Source: Polynucleobacter sp. MWH-UH23A (lineage in GTDB: Bacteria; Pseudomonadota; Gammaproteobacteria; Burkholderiales; Burkholderiaceae). Taken from it: a stretch of DNA of 64,000 nt. Location of the stretch: contig NZ_CP099572.1 in NCBI RefSeq assembly GCF_040409805.1, positions 1,240,001-1,304,000 of the forward strand, written 5' to 3'. The stretch's first letter is position 1. Every line of letters begins with the position of its first letter. The notes below the pieces were generated by a model. The model saw only the letters and a program-made list of their open reading frames with translations. It ran no database searches and was not told the origin of the DNA. Positions 63,896 through 64,000 of the stretch are shown piece after piece. Both the position numbers and the translations under genes were made by a program.

Positions 63896-64000
63896 TTAAC
63901 GATTGAAAACGTTCATGCCAGGGAAGAAGAATGCAACTTCCACAGCAGCAGTTTCAGGAGCGTCAGAACCGTGTACCGCGTTTGCATCGATGCTGTCAGC
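63896..64000 (-). CDS. ndk: Nucleoside diphosphate kinase, 3' end
   Basis: The last 34 codons of ndk are visible and the rest lies beyond the window. The frame reads [20 protein letters not shown] and ends [11 protein letters not shown] before the TAA at 63896-63898. NAVHGSD includes the conserved segment after the catalytic His and the nucleotide contacts of NDK. The enzyme balances NTP pools by phosphate transfer from ATP. It is upstream of rlmN in the conserved ndk-rlmN order. Confidence 0.95.
   Translation of the reverse strand, partial: ADSIDANAVHGSDAPETAAVEVAFFFPGMNVFNR

Overview
The window looks like chromosomal DNA from a free-living betaproteobacterium of the order Burkholderiales, most likely Polynucleobacter or a close relative. 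The reasons are the moderately AT-rich composition, the dense gene packing, the lipoyl-bearing dihydrolipoamide dehydrogenase of a betaproteobacterial PDH operon, the short HisZ plus PurA pair behind hflX-hflK-hflC, and the Bug-type tricarboxylate binding proteins. The genus is a judgement from protein character and gene order, not from a search. There is no phage, plasmid, transposase, CRISPR array or rRNA, and no gene-free stretch longer than 300 bases. The longest gap, 36153-36434, holds a probable small RNA gene.

Layout. 1-693: 5' part of a pbpG-type murein endopeptidase gene (minus strand, cut by the window edge). 785-2421: an EamA exporter and, on plus, a phasin. 2503-6935: a minus-strand catabolic operon reading ligK (aldolase), two Bug binding proteins, an amino-acid-type binding protein, ligJ (hydratase), that is, the lower arm of a protocatechuate/gallate 4,5-cleavage route. 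7054-7425: a small zinc-ribbon protein. 7494-13608: the aceE-aceF-lpdA pyruvate dehydrogenase operon (minus). 13832-20053 (plus): a PAS sensor kinase and FixJ-like regulator, then folD and prlC. 20073-25571 (minus): a glutathione transferase and the nitrogen operon glnA-ntrB-ntrC-xth, with two NtrC-like sites and a sigma-54-like element in front of glnA. 25778-34465 (minus): hrpA followed by YncE-like, polysaccharide deacetylase, sterol-desaturase-like, EI24 and CinA-like genes. 34483-36152 (plus): argA and yggX, then the probable sRNA at 36258-36414. 36435-38199: divergent rpiA and tal. 38261-43015 (minus): secreted lipase, DUF2892, rlmB, rnr. 43171-43257: tRNA-Leu(CAG). 43319-47673: accessory genes (hypotheticals, DUF4239, dienelactone hydrolase, MFS, a K+-channel-like protein, a papain-like protein). 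47748-49964: glcB. 50049-64000 (minus): a conserved housekeeping block, purA, hisZ, hflC, hflK, hflX, hfq, der, bamB, yfgM, hisS, ispG, rlmN, and the 3' end of ndk.

How the parts work together. Central carbon flow is represented by the PDH complex, malate synthase G, transaldolase and ribose-5-P isomerase. The phasin shows that the cell makes PHA granules from acetyl-CoA. Nitrogen assimilation sits in one operon whose regulator NtrC carries unusual changes in its sigma-54 contact loop and Walker B motif. The hfq-hflX-hflK-hflC and der-bamB-yfgM groups couple RNA control, ribosome rescue, membrane protease control and outer-membrane assembly.

The items most worth follow-up are the unassigned multi-hairpin RNA with its own promoter and terminator at 36223-36414, the altered NtrC, the missing standard start codon for the conserved N-terminus of HflX, the leaderless-looking argA promoter, and a 12-base motif shared by the phasin promoter and the aceE/sensor-kinase promoter region.
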